A stretch of 26,891 nt of DNA from a virus, in IMG/VR virus record IMGVR_UViG_3300031787_000698, positions 1 to 26,891 of that record; one strand, 5' to 3'. The position numbers and the translations under genes are program-made. This document shows, in pieces, positions 15,025-22,295 of this stretch (position 1 is the first letter of the stretch; each line of letters starts with the position of its first letter). Under the pieces are notes generated by a model. It worked only from the letters and a program-made list of their open reading frames with translations, had not been told where the DNA came from and ran no database searches.

Positions 15025-16065
15025 ATGGGCCTTCTATACGACGGACGCATCCTGATCACGGACGCCTCGAACGTCCCCGTCTCCGGGGGCAAGGTGCGCG
15101 TGTACGATGCCGGGACGACCAACCCCTCAAGCCTGTTCTCGGACGCCAGCCTGTCAACACCGCTGGCCAATCCGGTGGTCGCCAACTCCGCAGGCATCAC
15201 GCCGCAAATCTTCGCCGCTGACGGGCTTCTGGTCGATATTCAGTACCTCACCAGCGCGGACGCCTCGATTGCCAACCGGGGCTATGAGGATGTCTCGTTC
15301 CTCGGCTCCTCGACCGGCGACCTCTCCCGCACGGTGACGGGTGACGGACGCTTCACCATCACCGGATCGGCGGGCGCGGTGTTGTTCCGCGTGGGCGACC
15401 CAAGCCCCGACAACACCGGGGGAACGCTCACCATCGAAGGGTGGGCCGGAACGCAGGGCGACACCCTGACGCTCGACTTCGCACTGGTCAACGTGACGGG
15501 ACGGTTCAAGGAGCAGGGCAAGAAGCTCCAAGGCACGGTCTACACAGAAGCCACGCAGGTCACGGCTCAGACCTCGGTTGACATCGCGCTCCCGAACGAC
15601 CCGACCGGCTGCCGGGCTTGGGAAATCCATATCTGGGATTACTCGCAAAGCGGGATCGGCAACCTGCAAGGCCGCCTGAGCTTCGACGGTGGCGCGACGT
15701 ATAAATCCGGCGCCACTGACTATGACTCCTTCTGGTTCACCTCGGAAACGACGGGCGGGACCGTAACCGGCACGGCGATGGTGACTGCCGCCCAGATGGG
15801 TTTTTGCAGCAACCTTAACGGGGCCTCAAACCAGCTTGGCAGCGGCGTGTTCCGCGTCATCACGCCGGACAGCGGCACGGCCTTCACCAAAATTGACGCC
15901 GATCTGTCGGGCATTATCAACACCGGGGCGGGCTCGATCTTCCGCGCCACGGCTTACGGAAAAGGCTCCTACGGGCGAGCGACAAACATCCGCCTGCTGC
16001 TGGCCTCCAACAACTTCACGTTCAAATATCGGCTCGTTGCTTTGCGTGGGTTTGGGGAAGTCTGA
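15025..16065 (+). CDS. Tail fibre/spike protein with adaptor-type N-terminus
   Basis: A 346-residue protein with GTGAGG about 5 nt before the ATG. The first ~85 residues have the pattern of fibre attachment domains: VPVSGGKVRVYDAGTTNP, then a slot for source, date or side (SLFSDASLSTPLANPVVA) and IFAADGLLVDIQY, as in many podoviral tail fibres and spikes. The middle (about 95-170) is beta-rich with Thr/Gly repeats. The C-terminal half (EIHIWDYSQSG, then SFDGGATYKSGATDYDSFW) resembles a small beta-sandwich found in tail proteins. It overlaps the next gene by TGATG. It probably joins the esterase and beta-helix proteins to the virion, by gene order. Confidence 0.8.
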   Translation: MGLLYDGRILITDASNVPVSGGKVRVYDAGTTNPSSLFSDASLSTPLANPVVANSAGITPQIFAADGLLVDIQYLTSADASIANRGYEDVSFLGSSTGDLSRTVTGDGRFTITGSAGAVLFRVGDPSPDNTGGTLTIEGWAGTQGDTLTLDFALVNVTGRFKEQGKKLQGTVYTEATQVTAQTSVDIALPNDPTGCRAWEIHIWDYSQSGIGNLQGRLSFDGGATYKSGATDYDSFWFTSETTGGTVTGTAMVTAAQMGFCSNLNGASNQLGSGVFRVITPDSGTAFTKIDADLSGIINTGAGSIFRATAYGKGSYGRATNIRLLLASNNFTFKYRLVALRGFGEV

Positions 16066-17654
16066 TGGCAATGTCACTCGGCATCGGGATCGGGCTACCG
16101 TTCGGGGGGGCTCCGGCTGCGGCGTCCTCCGGCGGCACGTCGGCGGATCGATTCAGCGTGATGGGGACCGGCTTCCGCTGGCCGACAGAGGGCGCGAGCC
16201 ATGCGACGAACACCTATTTCGTCGTAGAGTTCCGCTTTGCCACGCCGGACTACGCCGTCACCGATCCGCGCGTGTTCTGCCCGTCCTTTTTCAGCCCGTC
16301 GTCGGGCGGCGAAACCCTCCTGGCAGGGGGCGCTTCGATCATTGTTCAAGGCTGGTCCATTGAGACGTCTTCGGGCGTCTGGACGGCCTGCGACGGGGCG
16401 GCGGAAGGGGGCTGCGCGACGGTCACGAACGCGAACGGTGGCGAGTGGCTACCACGGGTCGCCGCGACACTTTCGGCAAATACCGGCTATGTCGCCCGGC
16501 TCACGTTCAGGGTCTCGGGAACCTCGGTCACAATCCCGCGTGTGACCCAGCAGGCGCTCCCCACCTCACCGCTGGGGCAGGAGAGAATGAACGGCGCCAC
16601 GACGACGTGGTTTGCGCGGCTGACCGACAACGTGGCCGTGACGAACAGCGGCGGTAATGGCATCTTCTACAAGCCTGTTATGATGATTGCGAAGGGCGGC
16701 GACGGACGGCCTGCGATCATAGTTGTCGGCGACAGTATCGGTTACGGGTCCGCAGACAGCCGGGCCATCTCGAACTGGAGCAGCCGGAACGAGTTCGGCT
16801 ACGTTGCGCGGGGGCTCGATAACAACTCGGGCAGCCAGCGTCTCGGCTATCACATCATGTGCATCCCAGGTCAGCGCGCGGTCGGCACCGGCTCGCCTTG
16901 GACTACGACATCCAACTGGGCCGGGAAGCGGAACGCGGTGCAGCAGGTGGTCGATGCCTATGGCGAGCTGCCCTTCGATGAAGTGCTCTGCCAGCACATC
17001 TCGAACACCGTTCCTTTTGTTGGCGATGTTCGGGCTGGTTTCGTCGATTTTTACGGTCTGCTCTGGAGCAAGCCGATCACGCAGATCGAGTGCCTGCCGG
17101 CCGTCACCAGTTCGAACGGCTACGCGGACGTCGGGGGCCAGACACCGCAATCCGGCTACAACTACGGCGGTTCGGGGACGGACGTTCAGGCGTGGGACTT
17201 CAACGCCGACGTCGGCGGCGTGGACGGCCTAGGCGATGCGTCGGCGTACTATCGCGCCGGGGGCTATATCATCGGTTCCATCGCGCCGTGGCGATACAGC
17301 TCTGTTGACACATCGACGCAGCGGGACCTTTGGCCGGTGCGGCCTTATTCGAGCACGCTTTCCTCTGCCTATGTCTCGGGTGGGACGATTGTCACCACGG
17401 ACGCGCCGAGCCTGGGGATGGCCCTGGCGGTGCTGCTTGACAGCGGCAGCTATGGAACCCTGCGCGATGTGACGGCGGTCACGGGTTCCGGCCCTTACAC
17501 GGTGACGCTTACGGGATCGCTGGGCGGCGCGGCAGCGGCAGGCAAGACGGTGCGCGAAGTGTGGGGGGATAACATCCACCCCAGCGGGCTGGTCCATCGG
17601 GACGTGCTGCAAAGCGCCATCACCGATTGGAAGGTGGCGCGGGGGTGGGTCTGA
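16065..17654 (+). CDS. Tailspike with SGNH/GDSL hydrolase domain
   Basis: A 529-residue protein probably acting as a carbohydrate esterase on host surface polysaccharide. The first ~210 residues are beta-rich and probably attach or form a carrier domain. From about residue 215 the SGNH domain starts: block I IIVVGDSIGYG with the nucleophile Ser224 in GDS, and block V DNIHPSGLVH with Asp502 and His505, the other catalytic pair. The middle blocks (Gly and Asn) are less sure; CQHISNTV is a candidate for the Asn block. A ~70-residue beta insert lies before block V (about 430-495). The ATG overlaps the previous stop. Such enzymes often deacetylate capsule or O-antigen. The exact substrate is unknown. 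Confidence 0.85.
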   Translation: MAMSLGIGIGLPFGGAPAAASSGGTSADRFSVMGTGFRWPTEGASHATNTYFVVEFRFATPDYAVTDPRVFCPSFFSPSSGGETLLAGGASIIVQGWSIETSSGVWTACDGAAEGGCATVTNANGGEWLPRVAATLSANTGYVARLTFRVSGTSVTIPRVTQQALPTSPLGQERMNGATTTWFARLTDNVAVTNSGGNGIFYKPVMMIAKGGDGRPAIIVVGDSIGYGSADSRAISNWSSRNEFGYVARGLDNNSGSQRLGYHIMCIPGQRAVGTGSPWTTTSNWAGKRNAVQQVVDAYGELPFDEVLCQHISNTVPFVGDVRAGFVDFYGLLWSKPITQIECLPAVTSSNGYADVGGQTPQSGYNYGGSGTDVQAWDFNADVGGVDGLGDASAYYRAGGYIIGSIAPWRYSSVDTSTQRDLWPVRPYSSTLSSAYVSGGTIVTTDAPSLGMALAVLLDSGSYGTLRDVTAVTGSGPYTVTLTGSLGGAAAAGKTVREVWGDNIHPSGLVHRDVLQSAITDWKVARGWV

Positions 17655-17655
17655 G

Positions 17656-18537
17656 ATGATCGCCGCCTCAACACTCGCGGACGCCCGGGCCTCAGTGCGG
17701 CCCGGCCAGACCCTGGTGCTGGAGGGCGTCTATGACGGCCCCTGGCGGCCGAAGGCGGCGGCGCTGAAAGGCGTGACGATCGACGCCCGCAAGGCGGAGA
17801 TCCGGGGCCTGTTCTATCCCGGCGCGGGCGTCGAAGGGCTGACCATCATCGGCGGGACATGGGTGGGCCTGCGCCTTGACCGCGTGGTCGGTCTGACGAT
17901 CAAGGACGCCGAGATGGTCGGCCCCGGCGCCGAAGACGCCAGGCTGGCGGACGGCTACGGCGTGTTTGTGAATGGCGGCTCGGGCGTGATGATCTCGGGC
18001 CTGCGGGCGTCGGGCTACAAGTCCGGCGTGGTGATCAGCCGCGTGGACGGGTTCGAGGTGCTGGACTGCGGCCTGTCTCGGATGCGCTCCGATGGCGTCC
18101 AGGTCGGCGAGAGCCGCAACGGCCGGATCGCGGGCAATGTGATCCACGGCACGCGCATCCTGGGCGACGAGCACCCGGACGGCATCCAGCTCTGGAGCCG
18201 GCCGACCAGCCCACCCACGGCCGACATCGTCATCGAGGACAACCTCGTGGTGGGCGAGACGCAGGGCGTCTGCGGCTTCAACCACGTCCGCGCCGGCATT
18301 GACGACGGCGGGTTCGACCGGATCACGATCCGAGGCAACCGGATTGTCGGCGGCTATCCGAACGGCATCTCGCTGCAGGACGGCCGCGACTGCGTGGTGA
18401 CCGACAACACGGTCTCGACCTATCCGGGCTCGCGCTGGCGGGCGTCGATCAACCTGATCGGCTGCGCGGGCGTGATCCGCCGCGGCAACACCGTGGCGAC
18501 CGGGGCGGGGAAGCCTGCGGCGGATGATCCGCCGTGA
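17656..18537 (+). CDS. Right-handed beta-helix tailspike/polysaccharide-binding protein
   Basis: A 293-residue protein built from regular ~22-27-residue coils: VTIDARKAEIRGL, LTIIGGTWVGL, LTIKDAEMVG, VMISGLRASGY, FEVLDCGLSRM, GRIAGNVIHG, IVIEDNLVVG, ITIRGNRIVGG, CVVTDNTVST. This is the parallel beta-helix pattern of tailspikes and pectate-lyase-like proteins. EHPDGIQLWS (about 176-185) has the Asp-Gly stack typical of the active-site face. No signal peptide or trimerisation domain is visible, and it is shorter than most tailspikes, so it could need the esterase-bearing neighbour for attachment. The start is 2 nt after the previous stop. The next gene overlaps by 4 nt. Lyase, hydrolase or only binding cannot be decided. 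Confidence 0.82.
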   Translation: MIAASTLADARASVRPGQTLVLEGVYDGPWRPKAAALKGVTIDARKAEIRGLFYPGAGVEGLTIIGGTWVGLRLDRVVGLTIKDAEMVGPGAEDARLADGYGVFVNGGSGVMISGLRASGYKSGVVISRVDGFEVLDCGLSRMRSDGVQVGESRNGRIAGNVIHGTRILGDEHPDGIQLWSRPTSPPTADIVIEDNLVVGETQGVCGFNHVRAGIDDGGFDRITIRGNRIVGGYPNGISLQDGRDCVVTDNTVSTYPGSRWRASINLIGCAGVIRRGNTVATGAGKPAADDPP

Positions 18538-18920
18538 CCGTCCAAGCCTCGCACAACGATCTGCAGGCCGACATCCGCGCTCTGTCAAACAGGTTTGAGA
18601 AGGCCGAGGCCGAGCGCGCGGCCTATCGCGAGGACACCGCCAGGACCCTGCGCGCCATGGCCGACAGCCTGCGCGTGACCGGCGAGGCGCTGGAGGCGAT
18701 CGAAACCAAGCTGGGCGAGGAGCCCGACAGCGACGGCAATGGCGGGCGGGGCCTGATCGGCGACGTCCGCCGCTCGGCGCGGCACATCCAGGACCTCATG
18801 GGCCTGCAGAAGGTCGGCAAGGGCGTGTTCGCGACCGTCGGCGTGTTCTTCACGGTGTTCGGCGGGCTGATCGTGCTGGGCGTCGGCAAGTGGATTGTCG
18901 ATCTCGTGGGCGGCAGATGA
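18534..18920 (+). CDS. Coiled-coil membrane protein, possible XhlA-like lysis component
   Basis: A 128-residue protein from GTG overlapping the beta-helix stop. Residues 5-65 form a long charged helix (ADIRALSNRFEKAEAERAAY and onward), then a Gly/Asp linker, then a C-terminal hydrophobic helix near residues 98-124 (VFATVGVFFTVFGGLIVLGVG). This N-coil/C-membrane arrangement is that of XhlA-type lysis accessory proteins. There is no signal peptide; the coiled coil would be cytoplasmic or periplasmic depending on orientation. It precedes the holin and endolysin. The name is by architecture and place only. Confidence 0.65.
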   Translation: MTVQASHNDLQADIRALSNRFEKAEAERAAYREDTARTLRAMADSLRVTGEALEAIETKLGEEPDSDGNGGRGLIGDVRRSARHIQDLMGLQKVGKGVFATVGVFFTVFGGLIVLGVGKWIVDLVGGR

Positions 18921-19147
18921 AACTCGTTCGTGACCTCTTAACTGGTCCCGACGGCGTGACCTGGGCCATTGGCCGGGTGGCGTCGGTCCCGACCCTGTTC
19001 TCGGGCCTGGGCCTGCCGTTCGTCGCGCTCGCCCAAGGGCAGACGCTCGATTTCTCCGCCCTCGGGGTTTTCTACGGGGGCGTGGCCGGCGGGGTCGCCG
19101 CGCTGATCGGCCTCACCAATCACACAGAGCCAAAGGAGGGCAGCTAA
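18917..19147 (+). CDS. Putative holin (two transmembrane segments)
   Basis: A 76-residue protein starting at the ATG at 18917, which overlaps the previous stop by ATGA. After the N-terminal MKLVRDLLTGPDG there is a first hydrophobic segment (VASVPTLFSGLGLPFVALAQ) and a second (FYGGVAGGVAALIGL), separated by a short polar turn, with a charged tail (NHTEPKEGS). Small size, two membrane helices, charged C-terminus and location directly before the endolysin are as expected for a holin that makes holes in the inner membrane to release the lysin. Short proteins with MKL-RDLL-TG-DG starts are common in alphaproteobacterial phages. No function has been proved for this sequence. Confidence 0.7.
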   Translation: MKLVRDLLTGPDGVTWAIGRVASVPTLFSGLGLPFVALAQGQTLDFSALGVFYGGVAGGVAALIGLTNHTEPKEGS

Positions 19148-19578
19148 TGCCGGAACTTGAGGCGCTATCGAACGAACGCTTGAAGGGTGTGAATCCTAAG
19201 CTAGTGGAGACGGTCAAGCAAGCCGCGAAGGCTTCCCCGTTTCCCATCCGCGTGACCGAGGGGCTGCGGTCATCGGCCAGGCAGAACCAGCTCTATGCCC
19301 AAGGTCGCACCAAGCCCGGCAAGATTGTGACCTGGACCCGGAACAGCAAGCACATGATCCAGGCGGACGGGACCGGCCACGCGGTTGACCTTGTGCCGCT
19401 GATCGACGGCGCGGTCCCCTGGTCGGACAAGGCCCGCTTTCGGGTGATCCGCGACCTCATGATGGCCGCCGCCGAGGATGTGGGGGTCAATGTCAGGTGG
19501 GGTGCGGATTGGAACCGCGACGGCGTGCCGTGGCAGCGGGGCGAGTACGACGGCCCGCACTTTGAGATGGTGGCGTAA
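19147..19578 (+). CDS. Endolysin, M15-type L-Ala-D-Glu/D-Ala-D-Ala peptidase
   Basis: A 143-residue zinc peptidase that would cut peptidoglycan cross-links. It is a single catalytic domain without signal peptide, so it needs the holin. Signature residues: VTEGLRSSARQNQLYAQGRT (the Arg-containing N-terminal block), SKH with His69, GHAVDL with Asp81, and DGPHFE with His138 as the three zinc ligands, with WGADW (118-122) before. There are eleven residues between His69 and Asp81, more than in the short SxHxxGxAxD form, as in phage CwlK-like lysins. The ATG overlaps the holin stop (TAATG) and its own stop overlaps the metallophosphoesterase start. Confidence 0.9.
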   Translation: MPELEALSNERLKGVNPKLVETVKQAAKASPFPIRVTEGLRSSARQNQLYAQGRTKPGKIVTWTRNSKHMIQADGTGHAVDLVPLIDGAVPWSDKARFRVIRDLMMAAAEDVGVNVRWGADWNRDGVPWQRGEYDGPHFEMVA

Positions 19579-20711
19579 TGGCTGCGAAACAGCTTTCCAT
19601 CGAAGAGGCCGAACGCACGGTCGCGGTCTATAACGAGTGCGTTTCAGAGGGCTTCGGGACGGGCGCGAATCGGGGAGGGCGGCGGAACTTCTCGGCCCGC
19701 GCTGAAACCGCTCGCCGGTTGTGTCTCGACCTCAACACCACGACGCACCGCTTGAACGTCGCCGTCAACCGCTATGGTTTGAAACTGGACGAAACCGTCA
19801 AGCCTGCCTTTACATTCGACGACCTCCCGCATGACGGGGAGAAGTCCGCCGAGGAACTGATCGCCGAACTGACCGAGCGCCACGCCAAGCGGAAGGCCCA
19901 CCACGATGCGGGCAAACTGCGGCAGGTGCAGGTCAATATCGACGGGCCGATCATGCTGGCGTTTTTCGGAGATCCGCACGTTGATGACCCCGGCTGCGCG
20001 TGGGGCGACCTAGAGCGCGACGTCAGGCTTTGCCGCGAGACCGAGGGCGTCTTAGCCGTGGACGTGGGCGACGATAGCAACAATTGGGTGGGTCGCCTCG
20101 CCAAGCTCTACGCCCACCAGGAGATAACCGCCAAGCAATCGCTCAAGCTGATCGAGTGGCTCATGGGCTCGCTTCCGTGGCTTCTGCGGATCAAGGGCAA
20201 CCACGACAACTGGAACACCGAGAAGGGCGACGTATCGGACTATATCCACCGCCTGTTCGGCCAGATCGGCGGGCTGGAGGAAAGCGGCGCCCGGCTTGAG
20301 TTGAACATGCCGAGCGGGGCTGCGGTGCGGCTACACGTCCGCCACGACTTTCCAGGGGGCTCGCAATTCAACCCGGCGCACGCGCTGGTGCGGGAGACCC
20401 TGTTCGGCCACCGGGATCATATCCTGGCCTGCGGTCATCGACATACAACTGGTTATATACCGATTTTCCACAACGACCCGCGCCGGCTCTGCCATGGCTT
20501 CCGGGTGGGCGCGTACAAAGACTTCGACCACTACGCCAAGGAAAAGGGCTTTCAGGACGGCAACTGGGCGCGTTCGATGGCCGCCGTCATTGACCCTGAC
20601 CACATTGGCGACCCGGTTCGCTACATCAAGCCGTTCTTCTCGCTGGAAGATGCGACCGACTACCTGGCGTGGCGTCGGGGCAAGTGGTCGGTCGGCAGGC
20701 GGGCCGCGTGA
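19578..20711 (+). CDS. Calcineurin-like metallophosphoesterase with N-terminal HTH-like domain
   Basis: A 377-residue protein with all the key motifs of a two-metal phosphoesterase: GDPH (Asp132, His134), GDD (Asp165), GNHD (Asn208, His209), HDFPGG with a His, and GHRH (His287, His289). Residues 1-70 form a separate helical unit (SIEEAERTVAVYNEC, then AETARRLCLDLNTTTHRLN) with the look of a helix-turn-helix, which suggests nucleic-acid contact. The ends overlap both neighbours by 1 nt, so it is locked into the lysis operon, an unusual place. Possible substrates include DNA ends, RNA or nucleotides; sequence alone does not tell. It has no signal or membrane segment. Confidence 0.85.
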   Translation: MAAKQLSIEEAERTVAVYNECVSEGFGTGANRGGRRNFSARAETARRLCLDLNTTTHRLNVAVNRYGLKLDETVKPAFTFDDLPHDGEKSAEELIAELTERHAKRKAHHDAGKLRQVQVNIDGPIMLAFFGDPHVDDPGCAWGDLERDVRLCRETEGVLAVDVGDDSNNWVGRLAKLYAHQEITAKQSLKLIEWLMGSLPWLLRIKGNHDNWNTEKGDVSDYIHRLFGQIGGLEESGARLELNMPSGAAVRLHVRHDFPGGSQFNPAHALVRETLFGHRDHILACGHRHTTGYIPIFHNDPRRLCHGFRVGAYKDFDHYAKEKGFQDGNWARSMAAVIDPDHIGDPVRYIKPFFSLEDATDYLAWRRGKWSVGRRAA

Positions 20712-20842
20712 TGGACGGTTCCGAGTGGCTAGTCCTGATCCTCGGCGTCCTGCTCGGGCTCCTGATCGCGGTGAAGCTGGTGGCGCTCGCGTTGGTCGGG
20801 GCGTTGCGGGTGCTTAAGATGTGGGTGGAGAGGGCGTTCTGA
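20711..20842 (+). CDS. 43-residue single-span membrane protein
   Basis: A small ORF: the ATG at 20711 overlaps the previous stop (TGATG) and its own TGA overlaps the i-spanin ATG in the same way. After MDGSEW comes a very Leu/Val-rich hydrophobic segment (LVLILGVLLGLLIAVKLVAL and on to residue 33), with one central Lys, then a basic end (RVLKMWVERAF). It could be one long or two short membrane helices. Tight overlap on both sides and position between lysis genes make it very likely translated. It may be a second holin, an antiholin or a pinholin; the short length and the Lys inside the helix do not decide. Confidence 0.7.
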   Translation: MDGSEWLVLILGVLLGLLIAVKLVALALVGALRVLKMWVERAF

Positions 20843-21237
20843 TGATCCTGACGCTACTGACTAGCAGACTCGCCGGCCCTATCGCCTCCGGTGTCGCCGT
20901 CCTGTTCATGGCCCTTGCGGTTGGACAGTGCACGCGGGCGATCAGGGCCGAGAACCGCGTCACGAAGGCCGAAGCGGTCGCGGCGAGGGCTATGGCCGAC
21001 TTCACCACATGCAAAGCCAACACCACGACGCTAGAGGCCGCGCTAGAGGCTCAGAGCCGCGCCGTGGCGGGCCTTAAGGCTGAATCCGATAGGCGTGTAG
21101 CCCAAAGCGCCAAAGCCGCCAGAGACGCCCGCGCTGTGGCAGAGAGTGCCCGCCGTCATGCTGACCGGGTGCTGGCGAGGCCGGCTCCCGAGGACGTGTG
21201 CGCGGGGGCTCTGGATGTTCTGAGGGGAGGCCAGTAA
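20842..21237 (+). CDS. i-spanin (Rz-like)
   Basis: The inner-membrane part of the spanin complex that joins inner and outer membranes for the last step of lysis. I chose the ATG at 20842 (131 residues), which overlaps the small membrane gene's stop. Residues about 9-29 form the N-terminal anchor (LAGPIASGVAVLFMALAVGQ), followed by a long Ala/Glu/Arg-rich periplasmic coiled coil with KAEAVAARAMADFTTCKANT and further heptads, then a short Cys-containing end (PEDVCAGALDVLRGG). This N-in, C-out form with a coiled coil is typical of Rz. The next gene is a lipoprotein, the normal partner, starting in the overlap TAATG. Confidence 0.85.
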   Translation: MILTLLTSRLAGPIASGVAVLFMALAVGQCTRAIRAENRVTKAEAVAARAMADFTTCKANTTTLEAALEAQSRAVAGLKAESDRRVAQSAKAARDARAVAESARRHADRVLARPAPEDVCAGALDVLRGGQ

Positions 21238-21518
21238 TGAGGCCAGCAATTCAAGCGGCAATTGTCGGCCTTTCCGCCCTCACCCTCACCGCCTGCGCTA
21301 CGGCTTCCGAACCCCGCATTGAGGTCCGCGAAGTCCGCGTGCCCATCCCCGTCAAGTGCGCCACCGACCCCGGCCCTAGGCCCGAGTACCCCGACACCGA
21401 TGCGGCGATTGCTGGCGCTCCGAACGTGTTTGAGCTTGCCAAGCTATACCGCGCCGGACGTGCTCTCAGGATCGGGCGGGAGGCGGAGCTAGAGGCGAGT
21501 GTGGCGGGGTGTCGGTAG
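21237..21518 (+). CDS. o-spanin lipoprotein (Rz1-like)
   Basis: A 93-residue predicted outer-membrane lipoprotein, the partner of the preceding i-spanin. I chose the ATG at 21237. Signal sequence: positive start, hydrophobic IQAAIVGLSALTL, lipobox LTAC with Cys20 as the lipidated residue, and AT after the cleavage point (Ala at +2 fits outer-membrane sorting). The mature part is Pro-rich in the middle (VPIPVKCATDPGPRPEYP) as in Rz1, with a helical end (ELAKLYRAGRALRIGREAEL). The genes are in tandem (not nested as in lambda). The last ~50 nt overlap the leftward gene from 21708 tail to tail. Confidence 0.87.
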   Translation: MRPAIQAAIVGLSALTLTACATASEPRIEVREVRVPIPVKCATDPGPRPEYPDTDAAIAGAPNVFELAKLYRAGRALRIGREAELEASVAGCR

Positions 21519-21708
21519 CCGCGTCCATCGCGTAGGACAGCAACGCGCCGCCTTCCTGACGAGCCCTCATAACCGCGTAGGTATCGCCCTCGCTAGGCTC
21601 TCTCACCACTCCCAACACCCCCCGCACGATAGCCAGACACTCACGCTCTGGCAGGTACGGCTTATCGGATGCGGTGCGGACGGCGGCGATCAGGTCAGCG
21701 CGGGTCAT
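21466..21708 (-). CDS. Hypothetical protein, last gene of the leftward operon
   Basis: An 80-residue protein, with ATG at 21708 overlapping the previous leftward stop by ATGA. It starts MTRADLIAAVRTASDKPYLP, then ECLAIVRGVLGVV, EGDTYAVMRARQEGGALL, and a Pro-rich tail. The first 60 residues are helical with a reasonable hydrophobic pattern; the last 20 (THTPP-like) overlap the o-spanin gene in antisense and are probably unstructured. I do not recognise a family. It has no cysteine cluster or membrane helix. Its operon is likely to be early, with small host-takeover proteins, by analogy with other phages. Confidence 0.6.
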   Translation of the reverse strand: MTRADLIAAVRTASDKPYLPERECLAIVRGVLGVVREPSEGDTYAVMRARQEGGALLSYAMDAATDTPPHSPLAPPPARS

Positions 21709-22295
21709 GGGGCGTCCTTTGCAGGTTGGTCACACGTCCAGCCAAACCGCCGGGCGCGAAGGGCGGCCATAACGCCACGACGTATTTCCAGGCCAGTCAG
21801 GTTATCGTGCGCGAGCGCTTGGAGTTCCGTAACGGTGTGGCCCGACTTTCCGCCGAATGGCCGCGCCATTTCCAGAAGTTCGGGCTTCACCAACAACCAG
21901 AGCAAGGCGCGATTGTTGTACCGATCTTGGTTTGGAGCCAGCCGCATAGGGTGCAGATTCGCAAAGCCGGCGTCCGTTTCGGGAAGCCACTCGACGTTGT
22001 AGAGCCCCTTGCTCGTCCAAATCTCACGGATGGCGGCGGCCCAGCGCGGTGCGAAGCAAACCAGAACCGGCCCTCCCACAGACAGCGCCCCACGCACCTG
22101 ACCTTCAAGGCGGGAGAGGGTGTCGAGTTCGCTTTTGATTTCCACCAAGGCGAGGCGATCCGGGGTGATGGCGGCAAGGTCTAAGCGGACGTTTGCGACC
22201 GGGAACTCGTGGACGATACGGGCGTCGGGAAAGTGCTCCCGTAGGACCGCCTCGGCCTTGGCGCGGATTCTGGCTTCGGCAGCGGACGCGCTCAC
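21705..22295 (-). CDS. PD-(D/E)XK nuclease-like protein
   Basis: A 196-residue protein whose N-terminal half has the core of the PD-(D/E)XK fold: an N-terminal helix (EARIRAKAEAVLREHF), then HEFPVANVRLDLAAI with Glu30 and Asp39, LALVEIKSELDTLSRL with Glu52 and Lys54, then VLVCFAPRW. This D...ExK pattern after a helix is like Sce7726/MmcB-type nucleases. The C-terminal half (LLWLLVKPELLEMARPFGG, TVTELQALAHDNL) is helical and may give specificity. Start and stop overlap the neighbours by 4 nt, showing coupling. It is the longest gene of the leftward operon. A role in DNA degradation, repair or recombination is likely; the target is unknown. Confidence 0.75.
   Translation of the reverse strand: MSASAAEARIRAKAEAVLREHFPDARIVHEFPVANVRLDLAAITPDRLALVEIKSELDTLSRLEGQVRGALSVGGPVLVCFAPRWAAAIREIWTSKGLYNVEWLPETDAGFANLHPMRLAPNQDRYNNRALLWLLVKPELLEMARPFGGKSGHTVTELQALAHDNLTGLEIRRGVMAALRARRFGWTCDQPAKDAP

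Noticed and set aside
17656-19147. Possible separate origin of the beta-helix/holin block from base composition
   Set aside because: A hand count of sample lines gave about 70% G+C, against about 68% in the neighbouring esterase gene; this is not a real difference.
21499-22184. Rightward open frames across the leftward operon
   Set aside because: They oppose genes fixed by ATGA overlaps and show no motif; the leftward PD-(D/E)XK pattern is much stronger.
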